This document shows positions 14,201 through 25,796 of a stretch of DNA of 64,000 nt, piece after piece. The notes beneath the pieces are model-generated. The model was given only the letters and a program-made list of their open reading frames with translations, was not told the DNA's origin and made no database searches. Positions within the stretch are counted from its first letter, which is position 1. The number at the start of each line of letters is the position of its first letter. A program made the translations under genes and the position numbers. The stretch comes from Symsagittifera roscoffensis (taxonomy: Eukaryota; Xenacoelomorpha; Acoela; Convolutidae): NCBI RefSeq assembly GCF_963678635.1, contig NC_087063.1, positions 42,422,759 to 42,486,758 on the forward strand. The letters run 5' to 3'.

Positions 14201-17200
14201 AACTGTATGACCCAGTTGGGGTTACTTTTCCTCCTCTTTCGCTCTGGTTGCTCCGGCTACTGACCCGCACACTGACCGGCAGTTTGACATAGTGACCGGC
14301 ACTGATTGAGCAGGAGGGATTGTCTATGAAGAAAGGTGGCTCCGGGTTCAGAAACTGCACCGAGTGTAGTTTTTTATCGCAGTTCTTCACTTGTAGAAGC
14401 AATTTTGCTCGCGATCCTAAAACAGACAAAACTTAACGACCATTAAGCTTAAGACTTTAGACCGTTTGAGATCCAATATGCTTGAATTTTTTGGAAAAAC
14501 TAGCCACATTTGAGAAATCTCTGTAAAATTATTCATTTCAATGGGAAAATTTAAAACTTACACGAACTGTTGATCAAGTTTTTCGCGCCAGTAACAATTT
14601 GGTAATTGGAGAGCGTTCATTTCCTTTCATTTCAGAAATGAAATTGAAGCGAACTTGAAAAGAAATCACAGGTCAAACCAAAAAAATATTTTGAAACTTA
14701 AAGACAAAAAAAAAACATCTTAAAAAGTGTCTTCACTTTGCTAATTACTTTTGGACATTAATATCATTTAAACACAGAGGCAAAGCTGTGCTTCGCAAAC
14801 ACTAGCGAAAAAACGACAAAAAGCAGCTCTCTAAAGTTAAACAAAAAAAGTAGAGTTAAGACTGGAATTAGTAAACTTTTGCTGTGTCGGATTCAAACCA
14901 GCTGCTTTGAGAATTGGAGTATCATGTCCTTCCTTCTCCACCAAGGACGCTTAACATTAAGCAAACACTAGCCATAAACAAAGCAGAAAACAGATGCTAT
15001 GAAACTTCCAATGTTACAGATTGTGATTATCACAAATTTGCGACTAAATGCGCATTTTAATTAGTGAGTTAGATTGTAAAAAAGATAGTCATGCTAATAC
15101 ACTAGTCATGCTAATAATATATTTAAAACGTACAAAATTCACAATGATATTAAGAAAGAAAGAATTTAACTCTACGCTTATAACTTATTAGGCCGATGAA
15201 AACAAATCTATCAAACTGCAACATGAATTATGGAGGGAGTAAATGTAAGGCATATATAATGCATACTTACATACTACCCTTGAGCACTAACTAACAATAA
15301 AGAATTTCGAAAACCATCAATACCTCGATAACTGCGAAGATTTGAACGACTATATTTCTGCGACAGACTCACAACGCTGAAGAGAAAGCTCTTTTGGCAT
15401 ATACTTATAGGTATAATATGTATCAAGGCCCAAATTAAAGTTACAAAAAAGCAATGAAGCACCGTGTTATTATTATTTTAAAAGGGTTCTACAATTTAAC
15501 ATGAAAAATTATGCTTTTTTTGTGAAAAAAAGCAGCTGCCAAGTTTTCTACAGATACAGCAATCAATGGCAAAAAAATATGAAAACTAGAACTTTCAAAT
15601 ATCTTGCGGTATTTATAGATGAAAAACTAACGTTCAAAAATCGCAACCTTTTTTTTAATAAGCCAGTACTGTGTACTGTTTTATTTATTGAAAAGTTTTG
15701 ACCAGAAAACAGCTTTTTTTGGTATATAAAATTTTCGTTCAGCCAATTTAGAATATGGAAGTACCTTTTACGCTTCAACTGATAAAAAAAATTGGAACAC
15801 CTAGAAATGTCGCTGAAACGTCTTATAAAAACCTAAAAACAAAAAATATAAAAACCTAAAAATCAATCAAACAAAAATAACACAACAATAAAAAAAATTT
15901 ACTATTGAAGAATGATTACACACTTATACGGAAGAAAATGCCAAAAACATATACGGAGTGAATGCCAATTTCTAAAAAAAATGCAATGAAAAATTTAGTT
16001 ACAGAAGTTAGAAAAAATGTAGCGAGAGCACACAAAATTAGTAAAATTTTTATTAACCAGGCACTAAACAACTTTACTAAGATAGCTTTTTAGATAGCTT
16101 TACTAAAGCTAAAAGTGACCTGATAATTAGAGTGTTTCGTATTTAAACTATTGCAAGTTTGAATTTGCCTCTTGTTTCGACAGAACTTTTTACATTTTTT
16201 TATTGGTGAACAACCAATCTCGAATACTACAAAACTGTAAAATTTTGTTCCTCGTATCTTTTGTGAGCAAGTTAGCATCTCATCTCATTTTTTCCCCTAA
16301 CTATAAGCGTCCAAAAATAACAATTTTTGATTCTCTGAGATGCCTGAAAGTAGGCTAGATTTAGTCGTATGACGCTCTTTCAAGTGATGTTTTTGTTAAA
16401 AAAATCTTCATTTCTAATTAGCTTGGGTAGCGATTTCCTTTGGAAACAATAGCTCTTTTTCCTTTTCCCCAACTTGCATAAGCATTAACTTTTTGACGTT
16501 ACGAGAGAATTTACAAGGTAAGATATGAGACCAAATATTCTTGTCATGACCAAATTGGTTTGCATGTTAATTTTTGTAACATTCAGACCATGTGACCGTA
16601 ATATTAATTGGAAAATTTCGCAGATGAGGGCAAGGAAAAAGAGCCGAAACAGTTTTTATTATTATATTTTTTCCGACCATTTGAAATGGGGAGGAACTTT
16701 GTATTCGGGTTGTTTCATTTTCTTTTTTTTATTTTCCACGCAAAATCAGGTACACAAATAATCATCGGAATGGTCCGAGTCATATATCATATTTAAGCCC
16801 TTTTAGTCGTGATACACACAAAATTAAAAATTGTTTTAACAATGTGCCAGTGTCGAGTAAACCTGGTTTGAATTTTAGTCAAAATTTGAGCGAGTAACGC
16901 TCGATATATGGAAATTTACTGTTTTGTAGACTTTCAGGGTAAAAACTTAATTAAGTAGAAAACAAACTAGTTTTGCATGTTTCATTTAGCGCTTGTGTGA
17001 ACAAAAAATCTTTTTTTTTAAATTAAAAATGTGCAAAACTAAAAAAAAATTCGTTTCATGTTTTTTATTTATTTTTCGGTGACAAATGATGTCGCTCACA
17101 ACTAATTTACTGTTTTTTTACGCCATCTTATAGTTCTCGAATCACACCGCCCACTAAAAGCGAAACTAATTTGAAGAAAAGAAAAAAATCTATGAAAATG

Positions 17201-17728
17201 GTCGGAACATTACGAGTTACTTGCGTAGCAATCGGCTATCCTTGTTTTAATGAAGATTTAAAGAAACAAAAAAATGCAAATTTCAAGGTTGATGCTGAGG
17301 CTCATAATGTAGGTCTAAATCCAACCTATGAAGAAATCGCTCTAAAGAGACTATGTTCATTAACATTCGGTGCAAAATTAAACTTCTGCATGACTTCAAG
17401 AGTCGTTTCCTAAAAATGCAATTCGGATTGCTATGTCGTAAGACTTCAAAAAGACTTATATAGGCACCTTTTCGATTTGATGCTGAATACTGTAGAGATT
17501 CGCCTCATTGAACACCTAGCTAAAATACAGCCATGCTTGTTGACAGGCAAGCTAAAACATAACGCCCTACGCTACAATTTGATCGAAGCTACCTTGAGAT
17601 CGTTCAATTTAAAATTTGCTTCTTTAAAAGACTTGAAATATAAATTATAATTCACCAAAAAAAAACAAATATGCAATTGAGATGATCAGAAATTGTTACT
17701 GTTATATGATTTGCTAACACCGAATATT
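11266..17728. other. long non-coding stretch with repeat debris
   Basis: The DNA is AT-rich with no open frame that looks like a protein. The frames at 14008-14292 and 17171-17413 have no recognisable domain. The 14127-14429 frame on the other strand overlaps the first, and neither can be preferred. A copy of a dispersed repeat lies at 14771-14830. I see no RNA gene. Confidence 0.5.
14771..14830. repeat. dispersed short repeat, copy 3
   Basis: AACACAGAGGCAAAGCTGTG is followed by CTTCGCAAACACTAGCGA, matching the copies at 791-835 and 3180-3234. Weaker echoes of the same words occur near 20440 and 24600. Confidence 0.4.
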
Positions 17729-18811
17729 TCAGAAGCCCTGTTGACTAATTTTAATTCTCTTTTCGATATACTTGATCACATCTGCGGGGTCATATCCAAA
17801 TGCCTCGTATTCGAACTTCAGTTTCTCGACCAGTTTCTTCACATCGTTTATATTTACATCCATGAATGCGTCAGGATGGTCCATCATATAAGGACACTCC
17901 GTGCGCTTCGGACTGACAGGCGCTGTATCTATGCTATAACTCAGACCATCGTGCAACTGCGTTTTATTGTAAATCAAGTAATTCAGGTCTGTTTTTAAGT
18001 TTTCAAAGCGTCCGATGAAAGAATAGTTTGACAAACAAGGATTGCAATAATCGAAGTAGCTGGTAAAGTGGTCGTCGTTTTTATAAATTCCTAAATCTTC
18101 ATCGCTCGCTAATTTGCGCAAAATCTCACCCAAACTTGGAGTTCCGATTGTGTTGATAATATTAAATTTCTTTTTCATTAATTCTTTTCTATATGGGTCA
18201 CAAAATTTGTTGAAGTAGGCTGAGATAATTTTCATAATCGGCTCTCTGACAAAAATTGACCCCGTGAATGAGGCAATGACTTTTTGAAGTTCAGGCAAGG
18301 TCATCTTGTCCATTTTCTTCACGTCATCATCCTCAACTGGGTGATAATAGGGGTGCTCGTGGATATTCTTGCCCCCATGAAACGCCGCCCACCATACGAA
18401 AGACCGCATTGTCGTTCCTGTTTTTGCCACACGACATTCGAAAAACTTATACTCCGGTAAAACGCTGTAAAATTTCCCATGCTTTCCAAAATGAAATCGC
18501 AATAGTTTCTCGCTGTCCATGCCCGGTTGTCTTCCCGATAAGTGAGGATGTAGCGCACAAAAATTGTTCAACTTTTTCAGCCGTATTTCTTGTTTTTCTT
18601 CCACTTTCAAAGCGGATCCTTCTAGCTTCTCAATTGCTGTGAGAACGGGTTTGAAGGTAACTTTTGTCAGCTTGGTTGCAGTCTTTCCTCTTGGATTTGA
18701 AAATCGTTGATCTTCGGTACTAGTTGGGCGGTAGGAGAAAAACACACAAAGGAATATAATACTAGGCAATAAGCACAACATAGCAGTGAAAGTTTTTCTT
18801 CGAGGAACCAT
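17729..18811 (-). CDS. carbohydrate sulfotransferase, type II Golgi membrane protein (Sulfotransfer_2 / HNK1ST-like family)
   Basis: This 360-residue protein should transfer sulfate from PAPS to a sugar hydroxyl on a glycan in the Golgi lumen. I start it at the ATG at 18811, because the upstream in-frame extension has no other ATG. Residues 4-6 are Arg-Arg-Lys, followed by a hydrophobic segment at about 7-27, the signal anchor of a type II protein. The 5'-phosphosulfate loop is CRVAKTGTT (about 125-133). The 3'-phosphate motif is FVREPIMKIISAYFNKF (about 188-204). FIGRFENL (about 263-270) matches the conserved FIGkfE block of the CHST8-14 type enzymes. The length suits the family. The gene is uninterrupted, as in many members, and has no close neighbour. 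The acceptor sugar cannot be read from the sequence. Confidence 0.88.
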   Translation of the reverse strand: MVPRRKTFTAMLCLLPSIIFLCVFFSYRPTSTEDQRFSNPRGKTATKLTKVTFKPVLTAIEKLEGSALKVEEKQEIRLKKLNNFCALHPHLSGRQPGMDSEKLLRFHFGKHGKFYSVLPEYKFFECRVAKTGTTMRSFVWWAAFHGGKNIHEHPYYHPVEDDDVKKMDKMTLPELQKVIASFTGSIFVREPIMKIISAYFNKFCDPYRKELMKKKFNIINTIGTPSLGEILRKLASDEDLGIYKNDDHFTSYFDYCNPCLSNYSFIGRFENLKTDLNYLIYNKTQLHDGLSYSIDTAPVSPKRTECPYMMDHPDAFMDVNINDVKKLVEKLKFEYEAFGYDPADVIKYIEKRIKISQQGF

Positions 18812-19000
18812 TTTAACAAATTGAAATTTTATGGAATGAGGCAAATGAGACAAATTTGATCTAGATTATAGAAAGTATGAGGTAAAAGCTATGAAACTGC
18901 TTCTGCAGCTAAAATAACATTATGAATAAAAGAGTTTCGAAAACAGTTTGCTTTGTTTTTGAATCTGTACCACTTTGGTAGTAAATCTCCAAGAAACTAG

Positions 19001-19396
19001 TTATTTAACTCCGAAAGCCAAGAAGGTCAAATTGGAACAAGATTTGGAGCTCTTACTTCTTATGGCAGAAGACACGAAGTCAGTGTTGCTGCTACTCAAG
19101 TTCAATTTAATTTAATAGATAATAGAACAACAGAAGCCCGAACATTGCTTCAGAACAAGGCAAATGTTTCTTTCATAATGGACGCTGGTATTTCAGACGT
19201 TGGCTACGTGGGTGTAAACTATTATGACGACCACTTGAATGAGCACAGATTGAGCAGACTAGAAATATTACAAGAATGGAATAGAAGGTTGGTGGCCACA
19301 ATTATAAGTACAGAGTATAAGCAGGTCAAGTCTGTAATATTATGCACAGGCTATCAAGTAAGAGCACTAGGACAGTTATCGTTGGTAGAATACTGA
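19001..19396 (+). CDS. unrecognised open frame, possible exon or gene remnant
   Basis: The frame is open for about 131 codons between a TAG at 18998 and a TGA at 19394-19396. Its composition is far more protein-like than the surrounding AT-rich frames, with segments such as GTRFGALTSYGRRHEVS and DAGISDVGYVGVNYYDDH. The only early ATG lies well inside, before the DAGISD segment, so as a free gene it would be under 80 residues. As an exon or a decayed gene fragment the whole stretch could count. I do not recognise the family. The nearest gene, the sulfotransferase, is on the other strand. Confidence 0.3.
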   Translation, partial: LFNSESQEGQIGTRFGALTSYGRRHEVSVAATQVQFNLIDNRTTEARTLLQNKANVSFIMDAGISDVGYVGVNYYDDHLNEHRLSRLEILQEWNRRLVATIISTEYKQVKSVILCTGYQVRALGQLSLVEY

Positions 19397-22369
19397 GGAT
19401 TAAATATCTAATAGATACACTGAAAATATAAGACTACGTAGATAAGAAATAGGAAGCTTTGCCATCAAAAAATCAAATTGTTAGTAGCAGATCAACGCAC
19501 ACCAAAACAACTCAACTTTCTTTCATTAAGTAATGGGTCGTTATGTTGGTCATTATTAAATCAATGCTTGAGGAAAAAGCTGCCGTTACACTCATTAAAA
19601 GGTCATCAAACAGAGCACTATTTGCAAATAAAAACCGCGATTCTTTCGGGCATAAAAATAGAAAGGGATAATATCCACTAGGGGCTGCAAGGAAAAACTA
19701 AAAAAAAGTGAAGAAAAAGTCTTTGTTATTCATTCGCACAACACAGAAATGGAGAACACGGTTCACGTCTTTCCCTACAAATGCATAATGTGCTCATTCA
19801 GTATGCGGATGAAATGTTGTAAGCCAATAGACACATCACATTAAAAGCCATAAACAGAAAAAAAAACGGATATGGTAACTATGAAAATTGAATAATTCAG
19901 CTGCTTCAGGGAAACACATATACAACTCTTTGAACAAATTAGCTGTCGTTGTTTTTGCCTCAACTAAATACCCTCTAAATCAATGGAATGTACTTTTTTT
20001 CATCACACATTGTATATTGATCGTTTTCCAGTTTTATCTAATTACGAATAAAGCATCATAGAAGCCAAAAATTTAATGTAGCAAAAAAAATCTGGTTAGT
20101 TTAATTTTCTACTTGAGATGCCTCTATTTTTTGGTGACTAAGAGGCTAATTTTTGAAAAAGTATATGTTTTAGGTACACTTCAGTAACAGACTGGGAAAC
20201 AAACCAACCACTCAAGTAGCAAAACTGTACAATGGACAGATATTTAGTTTTTATATAAATGGCCACTTTTATATTATATAATATCAATGCTACTGATTCA
20301 AAATGACTTGCTTTTCGCATGTTTAAAAACAGAGGCGCCTCAAATAAAATACGAAACAAAAATCTATAATGTGAAATCATATTCAAAGATGTCCTATTTT
20401 TCTAAATCCTAAATTTTTGAGACTAATCACGATCAACGTTTTCTCACATAGAAGTAAATCAAAACTTCGCAACACTTGCGATGTAACACACATAGCATTG
20501 CAAGCTAGGAAATAGAAAGGAGAATTAAACCATGAAGTCTAGAACACATGAACAAAAATTGATAAAAACTTCATCTGTAAAAATTTCAGATGTATATCTC
20601 GAATGATGTTAAACTTGAGGAAAACAAATCGAGAAACGCAACGCCCAGCGTGAAATTAGAACAAACAAGAAAATTACCGAGCAAAAATTAAGCAGATAAT
20701 GCCGGGGTAGGGGTAGACGTAAACTGCGAAAAAAAAATCATGAAAAATCTAAGCTATAAAAAAGTTACCTGCTGTTAGGTTCTCCAAAACACAAAAAACC
20801 CATCGAAGCAAATTTTTGTCCTTTAAACGACCTATCATGAGGAAACTAAACCCATATAACAAACGCATAAAATATTTTAGAAGAAGAAACTACAGCGCTG
20901 ATTAGACTATGCTAAAACTAGCAGGTCAATTGTTAGACAAATTACACTCATGGCTTAAAACTAACGGTGATTGACAAAATACCTTTTGACGGATGTTTTG
21001 TGGCTTTGAATTGAATTTATACCGAAAGACAAGTGGAAAATGAACTCGACACGTTGTCGTATAGCTGGTTTTCCGGTTCATATTATCAAATATTCCCTCC
21101 CATAGAGCTGTTGTGTCTGTTCGAGAAAGGTGGTAAAAAAACGGATTTTAATGATATCTAAGGTTGAAAAGGCCAATCCACTAAACAACATCGCAAAAAT
21201 CATGAACTGCTGTTCTAATACTGTCCCCATAGTTCTCCAATACGATCACAACTGTGCCAATGTGGGCAGACGAGGTAGGAAAAAAATGGGCATTTAAGGA
21301 CAAATACAAGTTTTTGTTTCTGGTAAAATGACACCAAAGGAATACCGTAAAGGACATTTTCATGGGCTTCAACGCCGGAACTCAATCCCCGTTATTGAGT
21401 GTAAGAAGCCGAAGAGGTGTATGCGAGACAAAGCAAATGGTAATTAGCGTATCGAAGAACTTCGTGAAAAAATTTAATAGAATGTCGGCACAAGGATGTC
21501 CATCTTTCGTTTTAGAAGCACTGGATAGTTACGGATGAACGCATTGTGGTGGCGGAACAACACACAAAAACAAAAATAGGCGTAAAAAACTCGAAGAATA
21601 CAACTTCAATCATTGACAAAAGGAACCTCGATACTTTGCAGCGCAATTACATCAGATACTTTCCTAGTACTACCTCGCGCACTCTTAATGGCCCTAAATA
21701 ATTGGACCTAGTATATAAGCACCTTCCCACGGTACTTAAACAAATGAATCCGGATTATTTACCCATACTCCAGCAGGAAAATGCCCTTTGTCGCCGATCT
21801 GAACTAGTGAACGCATACAAAAAAAGTTGCTTGTTTCAATGTTGTGGCCTCTCAATGGAATGCCTAATCACCTATTTAAACATCATTAGAAATATCTAGC
21901 GGAAAATTAAGATCGAACTAAAGAAATGCAAAAGGAAATTTAACAGTCACTTTGAAATATGGCAGAGTATATCCGAAAACTTTGGAATTGTCGGGGTCTG
22001 TCTAAAACTTTGGAATTGTCGGGGTCTGTCTACTTTTTGTCGGCTTACTTTCCAGAGCCTAGTTTTCTTTTGAAAAATTACGGATGTTCCACCATTTTTA
22101 AATTGCCGCATCTAAGTTTTGTTAATGAGAGGGTGAATGAATTTTAAGAATTTTTTTCAATTTCCAGATTTATTCTTGTTTTTGCTTCATAGCGCTGATT
22201 TAAACTATCACAACAAAATTGAAAACTATAACTTTCAAATTGGGTCGACATTAGACAAAAATTATGATGACAAAAAATGCCGAGAACTTTTGTAAAAAAA
22301 ACTTCAGCCAATTAAACTGGGGCGAAATTCATGCCCTACATTTTACCCCAAAATTGGATCATTTTTAGC
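19397..22369. other. non-coding stretch
   Basis: I see no supported gene. A 28-bp direct tandem duplication containing AACTTTGGAATTGTCGGGGT lies at 21976-22031. The short frames at 19478-19681 and 21702-21899 have no recognisable features. Confidence 0.5.
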
Positions 22370-24000
22370 TACATTTCGTCAATCAGATACAAGCTAAGAA
22401 ACAACGCTAAATATGGATTCGGCTTGTGTTTTTGAAGAGTCGATGAACGTTGAAAAGAATTTATACAGGCCGTGATGAAAAAAGCAGCATACGTGGACAT
22501 AGCATAACAAGTGAAACTTAGCATCGCTATTGAACCAAAAGAAATGAGATGAAAACCTTGTAATCGAAAAAGGAGTTGAAACCAGGAGACTAACTGCGAA
22601 GACTCATGTTTGAGCGTGGACCAAACTACGCTCAAAATTGGTTCAAGATTCAGCTTGATTTAGTCAATTTCCAGCACCTAGCACAGCAAGTGAACCAAAA
22701 GAAATGATTAGAAAACCACGTATTCGAAAAAAGAGTAGTCGAAACTAGATATCAAACCCCGGAAACTCAACTTTTCAGCAAAAACAAGTTTACGATAAAA
22801 AATTGGGTCATTTTTAGCTTCAGTTAGTCAATCAATAATTACGCTAAAAAGGATTCGGCTTTAGCTTTGACAGAGTCAAGGAAGGTTGCGAAGGCTTTTA
22901 TATAGTTCGCTATGAAATTGAACATAACATAGCAAGTCAAACAAAGCATAGCAAGCGAACCAAAATAAATGCGATGAAAACCACGTAACCGGAAAAAAAG
23001 AGTGGTCGAAACCAGAAGTCAAACCGCGTAAAAAAGTTTGAGCGCGGACAAAGTTACGCAAAAAATGGGTCATTTTCAGCAAAATTTAGTCACTCAGAAA
23101 TTGCACGTAGTGAGTCAATGAGCGCAGTGAAGACTCTTATATAGGTCGTGAAAAATAAAACAACAAAAGAACCAAGCATAGCAATTAAAATGAAAAAAGC
23201 AGGTCAGCCAAAAGAAATGAGATGACAACTACGAAATCAAAAAAAGTAGTTGAAACCAGATATCAAACCACAGAAACTCAGCTTTCAGCAAGGACAACCT
23301 TACGGTAAAAATGGGTCATTTTCACCTCCATTTAGTCAATCCGAAAATACGCTAAAAACGGATTCTGTTTGTTATAAAGAGTCAGTGAAGGAAGTGAAAA
23401 CTTTTATTAAGGTCGTGAAAAAAACAGAGGAACTGAACAAAGCATAGCAAGTGAACCATAGCATAGTAAGTTAATCAAAACAAATGAGATGGAAAGCACG
23501 TAGCCCGAAAAAAAAACTAGTCGAAACCAGAAGTCAAACTGCGATAACTCAAAGTTTGAGCGTGAACAAATTTGCGCTAAAAAATTGGGTCATTTTTAGC
23601 TCCAGTTATTCAATCAAAACTTACGTTAAAAAAGGATTTGGCTTTAGTGTAAATAATTCTGATTGGCTAAATGGAGCTGAAAACGAACCATTCTTGGAGT
23701 AAATTATAGGGCCGGAATCTCAAAAATCGGAAAAAAAATCAAATTCAGACGTACAACTGCAAAAATTTAAATTTGAGCTTGGACAACTTTAAAGATTTCC
23801 CTGAAAAAATAGCATAGCAAGTGCACGTAGCATAGGAAGTGAAACATAGCATAGCCAGTGAACCAAAAGAAAGGAGATGAAAACCACGTAGTCGAAAAAA
23901 AAAGAAGTCGAAACCAGAAGTCAAGCCGCGACAACTCAAGTTTAAGCGTGGTCAAATTTCATGACTTTCCGGGCAAAAAATCATCACGACCTACATAACT
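22370..24000. repeat. degenerate tandem repeat, ~250-270 bp period
   Basis: Each unit combines AGCAAGTGAACCAAAAGAAA, ATGAAAACCACGTAGTCGAA, CGAAACCAGAAGTCAAACCG, TTTGAGCGTGGACAAA and TGGGTCATTTTTAGC in the same order. The CGAAACCAG word falls near 22575, 22741, 23008, 23254, 23523 and 23908, so spacing is irregular and units are diverged or partly deleted. A further fragment lies near 24660. Frames here on either strand (for example 23745-23939 minus) are repeat artefacts. Confidence 0.7.
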
Positions 24001-25796
24001 ATCTTCACTACATTGAATCTTTAAAAAATTAACCGAATCCATTGTTACCGAAAAAAAACTTATTCAACATACTGTAAATTGACAAAACAGCAGGAGGACA
24101 GTTAAAAAATAATTAGAACTATTTAAGTCATTACAAAAATTACATAAAAATGAATTTCATTTTTGGCAAGTATATCAAGGCAGGCAAAACAGACCGAGAA
24201 TTACAAAGCAGACAAAACAGACCGACAATTAAACTTTCCCCAAGCAAAAACTTCAAAACAAACAAATTCGTAAAAAAACTGCAATATCAAGAGTACCAAA
24301 AAATGGCTATCATTAGTTTTACTTTCCTGAAAATCTTCCAAGTTCTAATTTGATAATGCAAATCAGTAGCGCTAAAGCGAAATCAAAAACTTGTTTTTTT
24401 TTTAAATTTTTTATCGTTTTTTATCACTTAAGAAGAAGACTTATAATTGAATTAGATTGAAAAAAAATGCCAATTGCTTCATTAGCACATAAACTTCTCT
24501 ATAGCAGATTGTAATGAAAATGAACCACTGTGAAGAGTTACTTCACTCTAAACTCGTCAATAAGCAAAAAGAAACGATTTTTTTGTCACTGAGACGACCT
24601 TTTGAAATATGTTACGCAAAGGGGAAGCAAAGCTTTGCACCACTTTCGATACATCAGAAACACAGCAAAGCAAGTCAACCAAAAAAATGGGATGAAAACC
24701 ACGAAGCCGAAAAATTGTATGAAAAAAAATATATAAATTAACAAGGATAGCCGGTTACTGCGCAAGTTTTTTTTTACAAGTTGGTGTCGTTTTTTTCTGC
24801 ATGTTGTGATAAAAAAATAAACGAAAAATAGGCATACTTGAGAGTCATAGTAAAATAGGTCAATTTGAAAACAGCTTTTGGAAAAAAATTTCAAAAAAAT
24901 CAGTAGAAAACGAAAACAAAAATTAAAAAAACTTAAAATCTCAAATTTTTTTTGCATTTTTTTTTGAAATTTCAAGTTTTTGATTCCGAAAATTGCAATA
25001 AAACTCCATAAATTACCTTTATTTGAAAAAAACTAAGTTTTCACGGCTGAAATTAAGCTTAAATAAGCTATTATAGGCATATACAGTCACCTAATTAACT
25101 CGAAATTAGACGAGAAATCAAAAATTTCAAACCGGTTCTTCTCGACGCTGTGAAAAAAATTTCAAAATTTGCGCGGAAAACAGAAAGCAAAAAAAAACAC
25201 AAAACTAGAAAACCCGAATACAAAATTCCTCTATGAAAATGCTTCTCCCACATGAAGCTCATTTTGAGGAAAACGTGCCGGGAACGGAAATTACCAGCCG
25301 TAAATAAGCTTTCAACCAGAATTTATTAACCGGAAACAAAGTCGACTATTCGTGGGTAGCTCCCTTTGAGCCGGAAAAAAAATGTTTCAAAAAAAAATTG
25401 CAACTCAAAATTTTTAATTTCACATACTTCTTAATTTCACATAATTTTTAATTTCGGATTTTCATTAATTTCACTCCCCATTGAAGCACGCGAAATTCAT
25501 CAAAACATATTTTGGCTTTTAAATACCACAAGATGAGGCGACCTAACCAATTTAAGAAATGCCGAGAAACTACTTCAAGACGAGTTGGTTTACAACCAAA
25601 AAAAAAACAACTTTCGAAAATTGAATACGATTTTAAAATATAGATGTGTAAAAATTCCGTTTGCTGGCAGAGCTATGTCTGTTAGCAGAAAATTCTGTTA
25701 GACAAGTTGTTAACCTGGAAAAAATATTCTGTTCCGATTTGATAACGTTGGCTAATCGCAACTGTTAATTTCAATCGAAGCACGACTGTAAGGGTT
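24001..25796. other. AT-rich non-coding stretch downstream of the Cep192-like gene
   Basis: This is the 3' side of the minus-strand gene that ends at 25797. It is rich in A and T runs. Any further 3' exons of that gene would lie here or beyond, but I could not identify one. The minus-strand frame at 24586-24975 is dominated by Phe, Lys and Leu and is not convincing. Confidence 0.4.

Noticed and set aside
14008-14429. Overlapping frames of 94 and 100 codons on opposite strands
   Set aside because: Neither has a recognisable motif and both cannot be genes; slightly higher GC explains the openness.
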